A DNA stretch of 64,000 nt, taken from Bacteroidetes bacterium OLB10. Its GTDB lineage: Bacteria > Bacteroidota > Bacteroidia > AKYH767-A > OLB10. The position numbers were made by a program, and so were the translations under genes. The notes under the pieces are model-generated. The model was not told the origin of the DNA. It saw only the letters and a list, made by a program, of their open reading frames with translations, and did not search any database. Positions 25,584 to 34,530 of this stretch are shown here, in pieces. Every line of letters starts with the position of its first letter. The first letter of the stretch is position 1. Where the stretch lies: NCBI GenBank assembly GCA_001567275.1, contig LNBX01000024.1, forward strand, positions 1 to 64,000. The letters are read 5' to 3'.

Positions 25584-26246
25584 GTGTATCAGCCGGGGTT
25601 TATAGCTAAAATATTTATCGCAACATTGGTATTAATGATTGCAGGAGAGTTGGTACAGGCACAGATTGGAAATACATTTGCTGAAGCATTCGAAAAAAAA
25701 CCAAAACCATTTTTTCAGTTAGACGGATATAATTCCTTTGTAAGAAAACGGGGAGCAAATGCCATTGGCGTAAAAGCAGGATTGGGTTTTAATAAGAAAT
25801 TGCGTTTTGGAATCGGGTATATGAAATTGTTTACCGATGTGGTTGACAGTATAGAAGTGAAGCCCGGAACTTACTATCGTGGCGAAGTAAAAAGCGGATA
25901 CTTTACCACAGGATTAGAATATATACTTTATGATAATGATCCCTGGCAACTAAGTTTCCCTGTACACCTTGGAATTGGTAACAGCTATTACGACTATCCT
26001 GATGGCAAACGCACACACAACAAAGCATTAAAAGGAAGTATTGTATTATTAGAACCTGCAGTTACCGGACATTATAAAGTAATACGATGGGTAGGAGTAG
26101 GATTTGGTGTTGGCTATCGCATCATGATAAAGAACAATACACAGATTACAGATAAACTATCATCACCATTATACGTTTTAAAGCTGAAAGTATTTCTCGA
26201 TGAGATTTACAAATCAATATTCGAGCCTGAAGACAATAAAAAATAA
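25584..26246 (+). CDS. Predicted outer-membrane beta-barrel protein
   Basis: From GTG 25584 the product is 220 residues with a good signal peptide (hydrophobic core IAKIFIATLVLMIAG, cleavage near VQAQ). The rest alternates hydrophobic and polar residues with many Gly and aromatic residues (GVKAGLGFNKKLRFGIGYMK, YFTTGLEYILYDN, WVGVGFGVGYRIMI), as in 8- to 10-strand outer-membrane barrels. I do not recognise a specific family. The upstream GTG at 25563 lies before the -7 box and is rejected. It follows the AlkD-like gene by 39 bases and precedes the thioesterase by 3. Confidence 0.72.
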   Translation: MYQPGFIAKIFIATLVLMIAGELVQAQIGNTFAEAFEKKPKPFFQLDGYNSFVRKRGANAIGVKAGLGFNKKLRFGIGYMKLFTDVVDSIEVKPGTYYRGEVKSGYFTTGLEYILYDNDPWQLSFPVHLGIGNSYYDYPDGKRTHNKALKGSIVLLEPAVTGHYKVIRWVGVGFGVGYRIMIKNNTQITDKLSSPLYVLKLKVFLDEIYKSIFEPEDNKK

Positions 26247-26249
26247 CAG

Positions 26250-26675
26250 ATGAAATCAATTTTTGGAAACTACACACTTGACCAGGTAAGAGGTATCGGA
26301 AACAAAACCATGTTCGAGCACCTGGGTATGGAAATTACCTCTATTGACAATAATAAGATATGTGGTAAAATGCCGGTAGATTACCGAACTGTTCAACCAA
26401 TGCAGATTTTGCATGGAGGAGCATCATGTGCATTAGCTGAAACACTTGCCAGTATTGGAGCATTTCTTACCGTAAACCCCGAAACACATTACTGTGTTGG
26501 AATGGTAATTAATGCCAATCACCTCAGGCCTGCCAAAAGTGGATTTGTGTATGGCGAAGCTTCACCTGTGCACATGGGCCGTACTTCTCAGGTATGGAGT
26601 ATTGAAATCAGAAATGAAGAGCAAAAATTAATTTGTATCAGCCGAATGACCATTGCTGTGGTAGCACGACAGTAG
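26250..26675 (+). CDS. Hotdog-fold thioesterase (PaaI / MenI-like)
   Basis: The 141-residue enzyme has the PaaI-family pattern: MEITSIDNNKICGKMPVDYRTVQPM, then ILHGGASCALAETLASIGAF, where HGG and the helix residue Glu (AETL) are the active-site elements, then NANHLRPAKSGFVYGEA and MGRTSQVWSIEI. Such enzymes cleave acyl-CoA thioesters; near relatives include 1,4-dihydroxy-2-naphthoyl-CoA thioesterase of menaquinone synthesis. No men genes are in the window, though the chorismate enzyme PabB is nearby. It begins 3 bases after the barrel gene. Substrate uncertain. Confidence 0.85.
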   Translation: MKSIFGNYTLDQVRGIGNKTMFEHLGMEITSIDNNKICGKMPVDYRTVQPMQILHGGASCALAETLASIGAFLTVNPETHYCVGMVINANHLRPAKSGFVYGEASPVHMGRTSQVWSIEIRNEEQKLICISRMTIAVVARQ

Positions 26676-26724
26676 GTGATAATGCTAAAATGATTAATTT
26701 AGCAGCATCTTAAATTTAAATAAA

Positions 26725-27378
26725 ATGAAAAAGACATTATTATTAGCGTTTGCATTATTTGCAACCACGAGCTTATTTGCTCAGTCAAAAGTAAAAGAAG
26801 GTACAGCAAAATATAAGATAGACTATGACCTTGATGCCGAAGCGCAGGAAATGAAAGCCATGTTGCCGACCGACCTGACTATTTATTTTAAAGGTGATAA
26901 GTACGCTGCAGAAACTTCTGGAGGAATGATGGATCAGAAAGCGGTTACTGATATGAAAACGCAGGAAACCACCATACTCATGGATATGATGGGCAATAAG
27001 GTTGCTATGAAAATTACCAAAGAAGATATTGAAAAGGAAAAGAATAAAGGTAATAAACCGAAAGTTGAAATCACCTCTGATACCAAAGATATTGCAGGTT
27101 TCAAATGTACCAAAGCAATTGTCAAATCTGATGAGGGAACCAATGTTGAAATTTGGTTTACCAAAGACATAGCAGTAAATAATGCTTTTAAAGAAGGTTA
27201 TGACGGTATTGATGGTTTGATGATGGAATATTCAGTTCCGCAAAAAATGTTTACCATGAAAATGACATGTACAGAAGTAAAACCCGGTACTGTGGATGAT
27301 AAAATTTTCGAAATTCCTTCAGATTATAAGTTGATGACCAAGGATGAACTGATGAAAATGAGTGGAGGAGGTCATTAA
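26725..27378 (+). CDS. DUF4412-type secreted protein
   Basis: The 217-residue product has a signal peptide (MKKTLLLAFALFATTSLFAQ, cut after AQ). The mature part matches DUF4412-like periplasmic proteins of Bacteroidota: KEGTAKYKIDYDLD, GDKYAAETSGGMMDQKAVTDMK, TTILMDMMGNKVAMKITKED, and CTKAIVKSDEGTNVEIWFTKDI. It is rich in Lys and Met. Its beta-rich design resembles LolA-like or lipid-binding folds, which I infer only from the pattern. The gene appears to stand alone and ends before a strong terminator. Confidence 0.75.
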   Translation: MKKTLLLAFALFATTSLFAQSKVKEGTAKYKIDYDLDAEAQEMKAMLPTDLTIYFKGDKYAAETSGGMMDQKAVTDMKTQETTILMDMMGNKVAMKITKEDIEKEKNKGNKPKVEITSDTKDIAGFKCTKAIVKSDEGTNVEIWFTKDIAVNNAFKEGYDGIDGLMMEYSVPQKMFTMKMTCTEVKPGTVDDKIFEIPSDYKLMTKDELMKMSGGGH

Positions 27379-27428
27379 TAAATTTTAACCGGAGAGTTTA
27401 CGAGGATTCTTCCCGAATTTAATTTTAA

Positions 27429-27474
27429 AAAAGCCTTTGTCTGAACTTTTTTCAAGTAAAAGACAAAGGCTTTT
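27429..27474. terminator. Terminator after the DUF4412 gene
   Basis: AAAAGCCTTTGTCT (27429-27442) pairs perfectly over 14 bases with AGACAAAGGCTTTT (27461-27474), loop 18 bases. T and A flanks allow use in both directions, though the tilS stop is 115 bases away. Confidence 0.85.
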
Positions 27475-27589
27475 CTGTTCTGTAATAAATTATTTTATCG
27501 GATTATCTTTTGGGTAAAAAAATAGACCGGAATAATTATGTACTAAAACCCGGTTACGCAAATTTTTAAAATTCTGTTGCTTTCTTCTC

Positions 27590-28878
27590 TCACTCTTGCT
27601 CTGTCACTGATTCGTTTGCCAACCACCCAAAAATTTCTTGGTTGCTTTCCATTAACCATTGATTTTCTTTTTCGGCAGCAGTGTATTTTAAATCAATAAA
27701 AAAATCACTGAGCTTCTTGTGATTGATCATTCCAAACGGCTGAAAGCGATCTCCGTCTTTTTTATTCCTTATAACAATTGGAAAGGATACTTCTCCGTCA
27801 TCAAACCATGCCTGATAAGGGTTGGTGTTTTTTGAAAGTTCTATTTCTTTCAGACTTTTTTCTTCGTACTTTACTGTTATAACTTTTCCATTATACTCAT
27901 ATACTCCACAATCAGTTATTTCAAAATAAACAGAGTTAATGTTTGTGTGAGGAAATATTACCAGCTCATTTCGGTTTTTGGTAATGCAATATTTTTCTGA
28001 ATGAAAATTTTTTGATTCAGTACTGCTAAGTGAATTAAAAAGTGAAACCGATTGTGTCATGCTGAAACCAAAAGGTTCAATCAGATGATATAAAATGGTC
28101 AATGGGGCCAGTGTATTTTTTAAATCAGCAATAGAAAGTATAACTTCTTTCTCTTTGTTGGTAACAATCTGATTACTTACATTTTCAAGATAACTTCTGA
28201 TAATTTTATCTTCACCATAAACAAATTCAGAATGCTCAACCAAATTGGTGCTGAAGGAAGGATTCATTTCCTGAAGTATCGGCAACAGATGCCTTCGTAT
28301 TTTATTTCGCTGATATGCATCTGAATCATTAGATGCATCTTCTCTCCATTTAAGCTGATGTTGCTGTGCGTATTGAAGAATTTCATTTTTTGTGGCAAAC
28401 AACAATGGGTGCACCCGGTTACCATCCTTCGGCAAAATACCATGAAGTGCAGCAGAGCCATACTGTCGGAGCAGTTTAATAATGACTGTTTCGGCAAAAT
28501 CATCAGCATGATGTGCTGTGACTATATACTTTAATTGATGCTGTTTACATATTTCATTAAAAAAAGTGTAACGCAAATTGCGTGCAGCCATCTGTATGGA
28601 GAGTTGATTTTCCTCAGCATACATTTTGGTATTAAAAGATGTTGAATAAAACTCAATTTGATTTTTTCGCACCATTGTTTTACCAAAAGCTCGTCCTGAT
28701 CAGAATCCTGATTTCGTAATTTGAAATTGCAATGCGCAACTGCAAACGTATAATCTGATTGCAGAAATAAGTCTGCCATCACCATGGAGTCAACGCCTCC
28801 GCTTACAGTTAGCAACAGTTTATCTGCTGAAGTAAATAAGGAGTGTCTGGCAATAAACCTTTTGAAGGAATCAATCAA
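27590..28878 (-). CDS. tilS: tRNA(Ile)-lysidine synthase, frameshifted
   Basis: TilS adds lysine to C34 of the tRNA-Ile CAU anticodon so that it reads AUA; it is normally essential. The N-terminal frame has the PP-loop SGGVDSMVMADLF and AVAHCNFKLR; the second frame continues NQIEFYSTSFNTK, IQMAARNLRYTFF, VTAHHADDFAET, and a C-terminal substrate-binding domain with RNKKDGDRFQPFGM and KKLSDFFIDLK. The frames meet at six T on the plus strand (28662-28667); seven would give WCEKNQIEF and restore about 430 residues. The start is a TTG at 28878; an ATG five bases upstream is out of frame. The gene lies 26 bases after pabB, the common Bacteroidota order. Confidence 0.9.
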
Positions 28879-28904
28879 AACATAAAATTTAGTGCTAAGA
28901 TAAA

Positions 28905-30176
28905 TTATCCTAACACATCAATCATGGCTTTGGCTTTGAGTAAACTTTCTTCGTACTCACTACCGGCATCCGATTGAATGGTGATGGCACCACCGGCTTG
29001 CACCGACAAATATCTTCGCTGTGCATTATATAATATAGTACGAATAATCACATTGAAATCGAAATCGCCTTCAGGGTCTATATAACCCACGCTACCTGAA
29101 AACGCACCACGTCTGGTTTTCTCAAATTCATCAATAAGTTTCATAGCACTTATTTTAGGAGCACCTGTCATACTGCCCATCGGAAAAGTTGCTTTAAGAA
29201 TATCGGTAAATGAAATGGAAGACGATACTTCGCAGCTGATGGTTGATATCAGCTGATGAACTGTTTTGAAAGAGTAAAGCCCTAACAACTCATCAACTTT
29301 TACACTTCCCGGTTGGGCAATGCGAGATAAATCATTTCGTACCAAATCCACTATCATCATATTTTCCGCACGCTCTTTTTCACTTTGCAACAGTTGTTCT
29401 TTTATGTAATCATCTTCTTCGGCTGAGGCACTTCGTGCTGCAGTTCCTTTGATGGGTTGTGAATATAACTTCGTGCCGCGTTTGCATAAAAAGCGTTCGG
29501 GACTTGAAGAGATGATGTGATGATTATCTTTTTTATAAAAACACGACATGGGAGCCCGCGATTTTATGCCTAACTTGATAAAAGTTTCGAAAGGATTTAT
29601 TTCAGCAGCATCGTTGTAAAATTCCTGACAAAAAGTAACCTCATAGATATCACCATTCTGCAAGAAATTTTTTAAGTGAGCAACAGCATCCATGTATTCG
29701 CTGCTTGAAAAACGTGGCGTAAGTTCCAGTGGATAGCTTTGTTTAAGCTGTCTTAATTCAACATCATCAGCCTTAAACTCATCAATCGTTTGTGCCTGCT
29801 GGTCAATAATTTTTAGCACACCCGCCTGCGAAGTCATTACTATTTGCGGAACAAAAAAGTGTAATGTTGGAAAATTAAGTTTGTCAGTATGCTTTGAATT
29901 CAGATTTTCAATTTCATTTTTCAGGTCGTATGCCAGAAAGCCAAACATCCATTTTCCTTTATTTCTTTCGGTAAACTGATGGAATTGTTCCAATGAATTC
30001 GAAGTAGCTTCTACACTGTCGAGGGAATTAATTCCTGCCAGGAAATCATATTTGCTCAAACCACAATAACTGCCGGGAGCAGCACCATTGGAAGTCAGAA
30101 ATACAAAGTTCTTGAATGCATTTCCGGTTTTCAGGATTTCTTCAAACTCCGAAGGGGTAACTTTCTTTTCGCTCAT
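28905..30176 (-). CDS. pabB: Aminodeoxychorismate synthase component I
   Basis: The 423-residue chorismate-binding enzyme makes 4-amino-4-deoxychorismate for folate. It carries YEVTFCQEF, the SSSPERFLC motif, PIKGTAARS and GSMTGAPKISAMKLI with RRGAFSGSVGY. The Lys in PIKGT is the mark of PabB-type enzymes, while anthranilate synthases have Ala at this place, so folate rather than tryptophan synthesis is preferred. No PabA or PabC gene is adjacent. An exact -7 box on the minus strand (30191-30184) ends seven bases before the ATG. tilS follows 26 bases downstream, probably on the same transcript. Confidence 0.9.
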   Translation of the reverse strand: MSEKKVTPSEFEEILKTGNAFKNFVFLTSNGAAPGSYCGLSKYDFLAGINSLDSVEATSNSLEQFHQFTERNKGKWMFGFLAYDLKNEIENLNSKHTDKLNFPTLHFFVPQIVMTSQAGVLKIIDQQAQTIDEFKADDVELRQLKQSYPLELTPRFSSSEYMDAVAHLKNFLQNGDIYEVTFCQEFYNDAAEINPFETFIKLGIKSRAPMSCFYKKDNHHIISSSPERFLCKRGTKLYSQPIKGTAARSASAEEDDYIKEQLLQSEKERAENMMIVDLVRNDLSRIAQPGSVKVDELLGLYSFKTVHQLISTISCEVSSSISFTDILKATFPMGSMTGAPKISAMKLIDEFEKTRRGAFSGSVGYIDPEGDFDFNVIIRTILYNAQRRYLSVQAGGAITIQSDAGSEYEESLLKAKAMIDVLG

Positions 30177-30183
30177 AATGAAC

Positions 30184-30191
30184 CAAAAATA
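30184..30191 (-). promoter_or_regulatory. -7 box TATTTTTG seven bases before pabB
   Basis: Exact minus-strand TAnnTTTG match; its end is seven bases from the ATG at 30176, predicting a leader of zero to three bases. Confidence 0.55.
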
Positions 30192-30353
30192 AAAGGCACT
30201 TTTTAAAAAGAATCAGTCCATCAGCCATTCTTTTAAACAATATAACATGGAAAATCTGACTGCTCCGGGAAAAGAATTCAACGGCATCTTTCATTTGATA
30301 ATCGCGATACTTCTCTCTGCAATTCAGTCACTTTCATCAAAAAGCATAAATAA

Positions 30354-30388
30354 TTTGCAGGTTGTAAGCGTTTTTTTTTATATTTTTG
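30354..30388 (+). promoter_or_regulatory. Promoter of the GlgA-like/DUF4270/glmS operon
   Basis: TTTG (30354-30357) and TATTTTTG (30381-30388) are spaced by 23 bases, and a second TTG lies 16 bases from the box. The predicted leader before ATG 30418 is about 25 bases. Confidence 0.55.
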
Positions 30389-30417
30389 CATCTTCAAACT
30401 CAAGGTAGAATTTGCAC

Positions 30418-31245
30418 ATGATTAAAAAGCCCAAAGTCCTGTTCATTTCGCAGGAGATAGCTCCTTATTTGGAAGACTCATCAATCAGTAAAATCGGACG
30501 TCACCTGCCACAGGGCACTCAGGAAAGAGGAAAAGAAATACGGACATTTATGCCACGTTTTGGTGTGGTAAATGAAAGAAGAAACCAGTTACATGAAGTA
30601 ATCCGTTTATCAGGAATGAATCTGATAATTGACGATAGCGACCATCCTTTGATTATCAAGGTGGCAAGCATTCAGGCTGCCCGTATGCAGGTTTACTTTA
30701 TAGATAATGAAGAATATTTTCAGCGTAAACACACCATTCGGGATGCCGATAATAAGTTCTTCAAAGACAATGACGACCGTACTATATTTTTCTGTCGCGG
30801 AGTTCTTGAAACGGTAAAAAAATTAGGATGGGCACCTGATATCATTCATTGCCACGGCTGGATGTCGAGCCTGATTCCATTATTCGTAAAAACTGCTTAT
30901 CGCGAAGATCCTATCTTTAAAAATGCAAGAGTAGTTTATTCTGTATATGATGATGAGTTTACTGAACCATTTGCAGAAAACTATTCTAAAAAGTTGATGA
31001 TGGACGGTATTTCCAATGCAGATATAAAGGACTTAAAAAATCCTTGTTTTGACAGCATAACCATTGCAGCCATCAATAAATCGGATGCCATCATAAAAGG
31101 AGCAGAAAAGTTGAGCACTAAGGTAGAAAATCATATCAAAAAATCAGGTAAAATGGTGCTTCCATACCAACCTGACGAATCTTACGTTGAGGCTTACAAT
31201 AATTTTTATGATGAAATTATGGAAGAAATTCCTGTAGAAGCCTGA
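30418..31245 (+). CDS. GlgA-like protein with only the N-terminal glycosyltransferase domain
   Basis: The 275-residue protein matches the N-terminal Rossmann domain of GT5 glycogen/starch synthase: VLFISQEIAPY, FMPRFGVVNERR, and DIIHCHGWMSSLIPLFVKT. The second domain, with the ADP-glucose-binding part of a normal GlgA of about 480 residues, is missing. The KxGGL motif that binds ADP-glucose near the N-terminus is also lost (SSISKIGRHLPQ takes its place), so catalysis is unlikely. Short GlgA-like genes followed by DUF4270 and glmS are a recurrent Bacteroidota arrangement, so this is a conserved divergent protein and not a local truncation. ATG 30418 is chosen over a TTG at 30412. Confidence 0.82.
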   Translation: MIKKPKVLFISQEIAPYLEDSSISKIGRHLPQGTQERGKEIRTFMPRFGVVNERRNQLHEVIRLSGMNLIIDDSDHPLIIKVASIQAARMQVYFIDNEEYFQRKHTIRDADNKFFKDNDDRTIFFCRGVLETVKKLGWAPDIIHCHGWMSSLIPLFVKTAYREDPIFKNARVVYSVYDDEFTEPFAENYSKKLMMDGISNADIKDLKNPCFDSITIAAINKSDAIIKGAEKLSTKVENHIKKSGKMVLPYQPDESYVEAYNNFYDEIMEEIPVEA

Positions 31246-31300
31246 TGGCTGTTATTATTAAACACAACAGTAAAACATTTCAGAAACCACCACATAATTG

Positions 31301-32605
31301 ATGGCAAAGTGTAAACTCTGGTTGGCTGCCCTGACGCTGATCGTTCTTGCAGGTTGTTCCAAACCTGATACCGTAGGATTAAATTTATTACCCGGTGATG
31401 ATGCTATAAATGTTGATTTTTTTGATACGCTCACACTGCATACTTCCTATATGCTGGAAGACAGTGTCCGTTCAGATGCAAAACTTTTATACGACTTGCA
31501 GCTATCCAATCATAATTTTATGATTGGCTCCTATGTTGACCCGATTTTCGGAGCTACCTCTGCAGAGTTGTTTACACAGCTGAAACCCACCGCTACTTTT
31601 ACAAAAGACAACCGTACTTATGACTCATTATTTCTGAATCTGGCTTATATTTCAAACTATGGCGATACTTCTGTTGATCAGACTTTTGAAGTGTATGAAC
31701 TTACAGAGGCCATGTATGATACTGCTTCATATTATACATTCAGCAGTTTGACTTATGGTGATAAAGTAGGAGAAATAACATTCAATGTAAAAAACATCAG
31801 GGACAGTATCCCTACATCTGATTCTACTAAAATAGCTCCGAGAATGCGCATCCGGCTGAGTGATGTGCTAGGTCAGAAAATTTTTGACGAAGCCGGAACC
31901 TATCTCAATGATGTAAATAATTTTAAAAATCAGGTAAAGGGATTTTGTATTAAGCCTGCTGCATCTTCAACTGGAAGCATTATCACTTTTGATGCAAAAA
32001 CTACTGCCACATCAATGGTGTTTTATTATTCCGACCCAAATACACCGGGAACTGACTCACTGCCATTTTATATATATAGCTCGGATGGAAGTATTGCTCG
32101 CTTCAGTCATTTTGTACATGATTATTCTGCCTTTGACTTCAACAATCCTGTTGCTGATAAGGCATATATTCAGACAATGGGTGGTATAAAAACCAAAATA
32201 GAAACGCCATTTATTGAAAACCTGAAAAGTTTAGGCCCCATAGCTATAAATAAAGCTGAGCTTATTATTAATATCGAACCCGGTACTGCAACTTCTTTGC
32301 TACCTGCCAATGATGAATTGAATTTATACGCTATTGACTCAGCCGGTGACATTCAGACCATGCCGGATTTGACACGTTCATCAACTCTGTTTGGCGGTTC
32401 ACTGAATAATAGTCAGTACAGGTTTAATATTGCACAATATTTGCAACAGATTTTATTCGAAAAACGTAAAAACTACGGAATGTTTCTAAGAATCAGAATA
32501 CCTGTTGCATATCAAACACCCAACAGGGTGGTTTTGGTGGGTGGTGACCCTTCATTACCTCTCCGTATGAAATTACAGATTACTTATACAAAATTAAAAC
32601 CGTAA
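31301..32605 (+). CDS. DUF4270 lipoprotein
   Basis: The 434-residue product has a lipoprotein signal with lipobox LIVLAGC (Cys about residue 19) and then the DUF4270 family start SKPDTVGLNLLPGDDAINVDFFDT. The family tends to share LLGSYxDPxFG (here FMIGSYVDPIFGATSAELFTQL) and a C-terminal NRVVLVGG segment. The mature protein is beta-rich and acidic and probably attached to the outer membrane. Function is unknown, but it constantly accompanies the GlgA-like gene and glmS. ATG 31301 is used; a TTG precedes it directly. glmS begins 4 bases after it. Confidence 0.85.
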   Translation: MAKCKLWLAALTLIVLAGCSKPDTVGLNLLPGDDAINVDFFDTLTLHTSYMLEDSVRSDAKLLYDLQLSNHNFMIGSYVDPIFGATSAELFTQLKPTATFTKDNRTYDSLFLNLAYISNYGDTSVDQTFEVYELTEAMYDTASYYTFSSLTYGDKVGEITFNVKNIRDSIPTSDSTKIAPRMRIRLSDVLGQKIFDEAGTYLNDVNNFKNQVKGFCIKPAASSTGSIITFDAKTTATSMVFYYSDPNTPGTDSLPFYIYSSDGSIARFSHFVHDYSAFDFNNPVADKAYIQTMGGIKTKIETPFIENLKSLGPIAINKAELIINIEPGTATSLLPANDELNLYAIDSAGDIQTMPDLTRSSTLFGGSLNNSQYRFNIAQYLQQILFEKRKNYGMFLRIRIPVAYQTPNRVVLVGGDPSLPLRMKLQITYTKLKP

Positions 32606-32609
32606 AAAT

Positions 32610-34445
32610 ATGTGTGGAATTGTTGCCTACATCGGACATCGTCAGGCATATCCAGTTGTTATTAAAGGCTTGCAGCGTTTGGAATACCGTGGCTATGACA
32701 GTGCCGGTGTTGCGTTATTAAATGGTGAGTTAAGCGTTTATAAAAAAGCAGGTAAGGTTGCCGACCTGGCTGCTTATGTTTCAGATAAAAACCTCAATGG
32801 AACTGTAGGTATGGGACATACGCGTTGGGCTACTCACGGAGAGCCTAATGACAGAAATGCCCATCCTCATTATTCTGAATCAGAAGAACTGGCTATAATA
32901 CATAATGGGATTATAGAAAACTATGCTACCATTAAACAGGAGCTGATTAATTCTGGACACACTTTTAAAAGTGATACTGATACTGAAGTCTTGATTCATC
33001 TGATTGAAGAAGTAAAAAATAAAACGCATGTGCCAACAGAAGAGGCGGTGCGGTTGGCATTAAGTGAGGTGATAGGTGCATATGCAATTGTGATATTGTC
33101 TAAGAAGGAACCTGAAAAAATTATAGCTGCCAGAAAAGGAAGTCCTATTGTAATTGGCGTAGGAAAAGACGAATATTTTATTGCTTCAGATGCTACTCCT
33201 ATTGTGGAATATACCAAGAATGTAGTTTACCTCAATGATAACGAAGTAGCTACCATCAATAATGGAGAGTTAACCGTAAGGACTATTGACAATGAGATGA
33301 AAGTTCCGTTCGTTCAGGAACTCGAACTCAAGCTTGAAGCCATTGAAAAAGGTGGTTACGACCATTTCATGATTAAAGAAATTTATGAGCAACCTCGTTC
33401 TATCTGGGATAGTATGCGTGGTCGCATTGATGCTCAGAATGGTCGTTTGCGTTTGGGTGGTATCAATGAGTTTGAGAAAAAACTTACCAATGCCAAAAGA
33501 ATAATTGTTGTAGCCTGTGGTACTTCATGGCATGCAGGTTTGGTTGCCGAATATCTTATTGAAGATTTGGCGCGTATTCCCGTAGAAGTAGAATATGCTT
33601 CAGAATTCCGCTATCGCAATCCTATTATTTCCGAAGAAGATGTGGTTATTGCAATTTCGCAAAGTGGAGAAACTGCCGATACCCTTGCCGCCATTGAGAT
33701 GGCAAAAGAAAGAGGCGCAACTATTTTTGGAGTATGTAATGTGGTTGGTTCATCCATACCGCGTGCTACACATGCAGGTTCATATACACATGCAGGTCCC
33801 GAAATTGGTGTAGCATCAACCAAAGCATTTACTGCTCAGGTAACTGTTCTCACACTGATGGCATTGCAAATAGCTCATAAAAAGGGAACAATTACACAAT
33901 CACGTTTCCGCTCCCTGTTGCACGAATTGGAAAATATTCCTGCAAAGGTTGAAATTGCACTTAAGTCAAATGATAAAGTAAAAGAAATTGCAGCGCGATT
34001 CAAAGATGCACGCAACTTCCTTTATCTGGGCAGAGGTTATGGTTTCCCTGTAGCTCTTGAAGGGGCTTTGAAACTGAAAGAGATTTCATACATTCATGCA
34101 GAAGGTTATCCTGCTGCCGAGATGAAGCACGGACCAATTGCATTAATTGATGAGGAAATGCCTGTTGTGGTTATTGCCACAAAAAATGCTTCCTACGAAA
34201 AAGTGGTATCCAATATTCAGGAGGTAAAGGCACGTAAAGGAAAAATCATTGCCATCGTTACCGAAGGCGATACTGTTGTGAAGAAAATGGCTGATTATAC
34301 CATCGAAATTCCGGAGACGGATGACATTCTTGTTCCGCTGGTAAGTGTAATTCCATTGCAATTACTCAGCTATCATATTGCAGTGATGCGTGGATGCAAT
34401 GTAGATCAGCCACGAAATCTGGCAAAAAGCGTTACAGTAGAATAA
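32610..34445 (+). CDS. glmS: Glutamine-fructose-6-phosphate aminotransferase (isomerizing)
   Basis: GlmS makes glucosamine-6-phosphate, the first committed step toward peptidoglycan and LPS amino sugars. The 611-residue protein starts MCGIVAYIGHRQA, with Cys2 as the glutaminase nucleophile, then GHTRWATHGEPNDRNAHPH, and two SIS domains with ACGTSWHAGLVAEY, SQSGETADTLAAI and FLYLGRGYGFPVALEGALKLKE, ending DQPRNLAKSVTVE. Length and all motifs are standard. It is the third gene of the operon after the GlgA-like and DUF4270 genes and is closed by a very strong terminator. No glmS ribozyme is present, which fits Bacteroidota. Confidence 0.97.
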   Translation: MCGIVAYIGHRQAYPVVIKGLQRLEYRGYDSAGVALLNGELSVYKKAGKVADLAAYVSDKNLNGTVGMGHTRWATHGEPNDRNAHPHYSESEELAIIHNGIIENYATIKQELINSGHTFKSDTDTEVLIHLIEEVKNKTHVPTEEAVRLALSEVIGAYAIVILSKKEPEKIIAARKGSPIVIGVGKDEYFIASDATPIVEYTKNVVYLNDNEVATINNGELTVRTIDNEMKVPFVQELELKLEAIEKGGYDHFMIKEIYEQPRSIWDSMRGRIDAQNGRLRLGGINEFEKKLTNAKRIIVVACGTSWHAGLVAEYLIEDLARIPVEVEYASEFRYRNPIISEEDVVIAISQSGETADTLAAIEMAKERGATIFGVCNVVGSSIPRATHAGSYTHAGPEIGVASTKAFTAQVTVLTLMALQIAHKKGTITQSRFRSLLHELENIPAKVEIALKSNDKVKEIAARFKDARNFLYLGRGYGFPVALEGALKLKEISYIHAEGYPAAEMKHGPIALIDEEMPVVVIATKNASYEKVVSNIQEVKARKGKIIAIVTEGDTVVKKMADYTIEIPETDDILVPLVSVIPLQLLSYHIAVMRGCNVDQPRNLAKSVTVE

Positions 34446-34460
34446 TTATTAATCCAAATA

Positions 34461-34503
34461 AAACGAGAGAGGCTGACCATCCGGTCAGCCTCTCTCGTTT
34501 TAT
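34461..34503. terminator. Very strong bidirectional terminator after glmS
   Basis: Two perfect 18-base arms, 34461-34478 and 34483-34500 (core GAGAGAGGCTGACC), enclose a four-base loop and are flanked by A and T runs. It separates glmS from the convergent DUF2723 gene. Confidence 0.93.
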
Positions 34504-34530
34504 TTATGTGATGTATTTTAACTCCACATT

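Noticed and set aside
28531-30176. pabB as anthranilate synthase component I
   Set aside because: The PIKGT motif and the tilS neighbour favour PabB; no other trp gene is present.
32500-32610. glmS ribozyme before glmS
   Set aside because: Only four bases separate DUF4270 and glmS, with no room for the ribozyme fold.
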